From a bacterium (GTDB lineage Bacteria > Myxococcota_A > Bradymonadia > UBA7976 > UBA1532): DNA of 7,471 nt. This document shows positions 6,403 to 7,471 of the stretch, piece by piece (position 1 is the first letter of the stretch; every line of letters begins with the position of its first letter). The stretch covers positions 1 through 7,471 of the forward strand of contig JAUHVS010000279.1 of the NCBI GenBank assembly GCA_030424955.1, written 5' to 3'. The translations under genes and the position numbers were made by a program. Under the pieces are notes generated by a model. It was not told where the DNA came from. It made no database searches and saw only the letters and a program-made list of their open reading frames with translations.

Positions 6403-7398
6403 CCAGCGGCCCCACACGGTACGCGGGCGCCAGGTGCCGGGCGGTGTACGCCCACAGGCGTCCACGTTGCAGGGGTGGCGCGGCTCAGGGGACGGCGCCA
6501 GCCAACGCGCCAGCCGAAAGCCGCTCCACGGCGCGCGGCCCGCAGCGAGCCCCCGATCACCCAACCTCAGCACGGCCGGCGCGGTCTCGACGCTCCCACC
6601 CTTGGCCTGCCGATCGGCGTCTCGGTCGTACACATAGGGATCCACCTCGCCATCGGTCACGTCCGGCCACGGTCGCAGCGTGTCGGCCACCCACTCCTGC
6701 GCGTTACCCAGCACGTCGTACAGGCCGAAGGCGTTGGGGGCCAGACGGGCCACGGGCTGCACCCTCTTGTCGGCGTTGTCGCGGTGCCAGGCGAAGGGCG
6801 CCAGTCGCTCGGTGGTCGGCGGGCCGTCGGGCGCCGGGGCTGGCAGGTGGCTGTCCCCGCCACCCCGCGCCGCATAGGCCCACTCGGCCAAGGTCGGCAA
6901 CCGATAGCCGGTGCAGTCCGGGTCAACGGCCGCCGAGCGTCGGGCGGTGAAGGTGTAGCACGGCTGCAGACCCGCCTGCGCCGAGAGCGCGTTGGCATAG
7001 GCCTCGGCCTCGTAGGCCAGGGTGCAGCCCACGGGGCAGGTGGGACACACCGGGTTCGCGCACCCAGCCGTCTCGGGCAGGTCGCCCATCAGCGCCGTCC
7101 ACTGAGCCTGCGTCACTTCAGTCCGGCCAATCCAGAAGGGGCGCGTCAGCACGACCTCGCGGGCCGGGTAGACCGCGGCCGGGACCGTCAGCTCGCCTCG
7201 ATCGCCCATCCGGAAGGGCGCCGGCGCGATCGCCACCCCAGAGGTCGCCAGCCGGGGATCGCCCAGCGTGGCGTCTGGTGAGCCGGCATCCACCGTCACC
7301 GCGAGTTCAGGCGCATCTGCGCCACCCCCGGTCGGCGCGCACGCAGCCAGGACACCCCCAGCGACCGCCAGTACCCATGCCTTGCTGCCACCCATCAT
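6202..7398 (-). CDS. SUMF1/FGE-fold lipoprotein, probably non-catalytic, with abnormal C-terminal extension
   Basis: A 398-residue predicted lipoprotein. Residues 1-20 are a signal with a good lipobox (LAAC, Cys20), then a short Asp/Ala linker. The formylglycine-generating-enzyme-like fold spans about 52-298: FRMGDRG (62-68), PFWIGRTEVTQAQW (87-100), a Cys-rich stretch with five Cys (113-125), CTGYRLPTLAEWAYAARGG (162-180), NAFGLYDVLGNAQEWVAD (222-239), KGGSV (266-270) and GFRLAR (293-298). True FGE has two active-site cysteines after the GGSW motif; here the segment after GGSV contains none, so sulfatase activation is unlikely and a structural or binding role is inferred. The ATG at 7398 is chosen over TTG 7446 because GAGG (7410-7407) precedes it by 8 nt and the signal begins there. 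The fold ends near base 6505, yet the frame continues for 100 atypical Arg/Pro/His-rich residues, 66 of them antisense to the neighbour. A TGA in another frame at 6487-6485 would be a normal stop, so a frameshift is suspected. Confidence 0.82.
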   Translation of the reverse strand: MMGGSKAWVLAVAGGVLAACAPTGGGADAPELAVTVDAGSPDATLGDPRLATSGVAIAPAPFRMGDRGELTVPAAVYPAREVVLTRPFWIGRTEVTQAQWTALMGDLPETAGCANPVCPTCPVGCTLAYEAEAYANALSAQAGLQPCYTFTARRSAAVDPDCTGYRLPTLAEWAYAARGGGDSHLPAPAPDGPPTTERLAPFAWHRDNADKRVQPVARLAPNAFGLYDVLGNAQEWVADTLRPWPDVTDGEVDPYVYDRDADRQAKGGSVETAPAVLRLGDRGLAAGRAPWSGFRLARWLAPSPEPRHPCNVDACGRTPPGTWRPRTVWGRWLSRRRAQRRACPRDRAHPHGVGPLGHLHRAVGQHRDLFGRGGEGHVLGDRPGAARLAQHEPVAARL

Positions 7399-7410
7399 GT
7401 GCTGCCCCTC
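7399..7410 (-). promoter_or_regulatory. Ribosome-binding site of the SUMF1-like lipoprotein gene
   Basis: On the (-) strand GAGGGGCAGCAC lies directly before ATG 7398. GAGG/GGGG purines sit 6-8 nt from the start, which supports this codon over the upstream TTG at 7446. The last nine bases before the spacer belong to a short direct repeat shared with 7429-7437. Confidence 0.5.
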
Positions 7411-7471
7411 TGCCACGCCGCGGCGAACGCTGCCCCTGTCGTCCAATCGAATGCTGGCAGGTCTCGCCCAG

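Noticed and set aside
6439..6453. GGGCG-GTGTA-CGCCC hairpin between the (+) gene stop and the end of the SUMF1 fold, as a terminator.
   Set aside because: Only five base pairs and no T-run on either strand; it also lies within the long SUMF1-frame extension.
1..7471. CRISPR array, tRNA/rRNA genes, insertion-sequence ends, prophage or toxin-antitoxin pair.
   Set aside because: No repeat-spacer pattern, cloverleaf, transposase motif or small paired genes were seen; all long stretches are explained by four envelope-type genes.

Overview
The window is about 70% GC, with codons ending mostly in G or C and dense spurious open frames on both strands. It holds four long protein genes on alternating strands: (+) Kelch protein, incomplete at the left edge; (-) GH81-type beta-1,3-glucanase lipoprotein; (+) a large secreted TPR / Asp-box / AgmX-type protein; (-) SUMF1-fold lipoprotein. 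No RNA gene, insertion sequence, CRISPR array or prophage signature is visible.

The protein content suggests a predatory or saprophytic member of Myxococcota (the former delta-proteobacteria). The reasons are the Asp/Ala/Pro-rich linkers after lipoprotein cysteines, the SUMF1-like lipoprotein, the Kelch propeller, and a C-terminal domain like those of the Myxococcus gliding proteins AgmX and PglI. This is an inference from family habits, not a taxonomic assignment.

Layout: 2-655 is the 3' part of a Kelch beta-propeller gene. A 58-bp convergent gap follows. 714-3431 encodes the GH81 lipoprotein, with its catalytic motifs intact. 3432-3621 is the only divergent intergenic region and must carry promoters for both flanking genes. 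It contains a perfect inverted repeat, G-runs and a possible leaderless start. 3622-6402 encodes the chimeric secreted protein. 6202-7398 encodes the SUMF1-like lipoprotein, whose frame runs about 100 residues past the end of its fold and overlaps the convergent neighbour by 201 bp, which hints at a frameshift.

Because strands alternate at every gene, nothing here is an operon. All three complete genes have export signals and the Kelch fragment is of a type often exported, so the shared theme is the cell surface: one polysaccharide hydrolase and several beta-propeller or scaffold-like proteins. Only the glucanase has a predictable enzymatic activity (hydrolysis of laminarin-type or fungal-wall beta-1,3-glucan). 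No defence, secretion-machine or biosynthetic system can be recognised. The most unusual item is the domain combination of the 926-residue protein.
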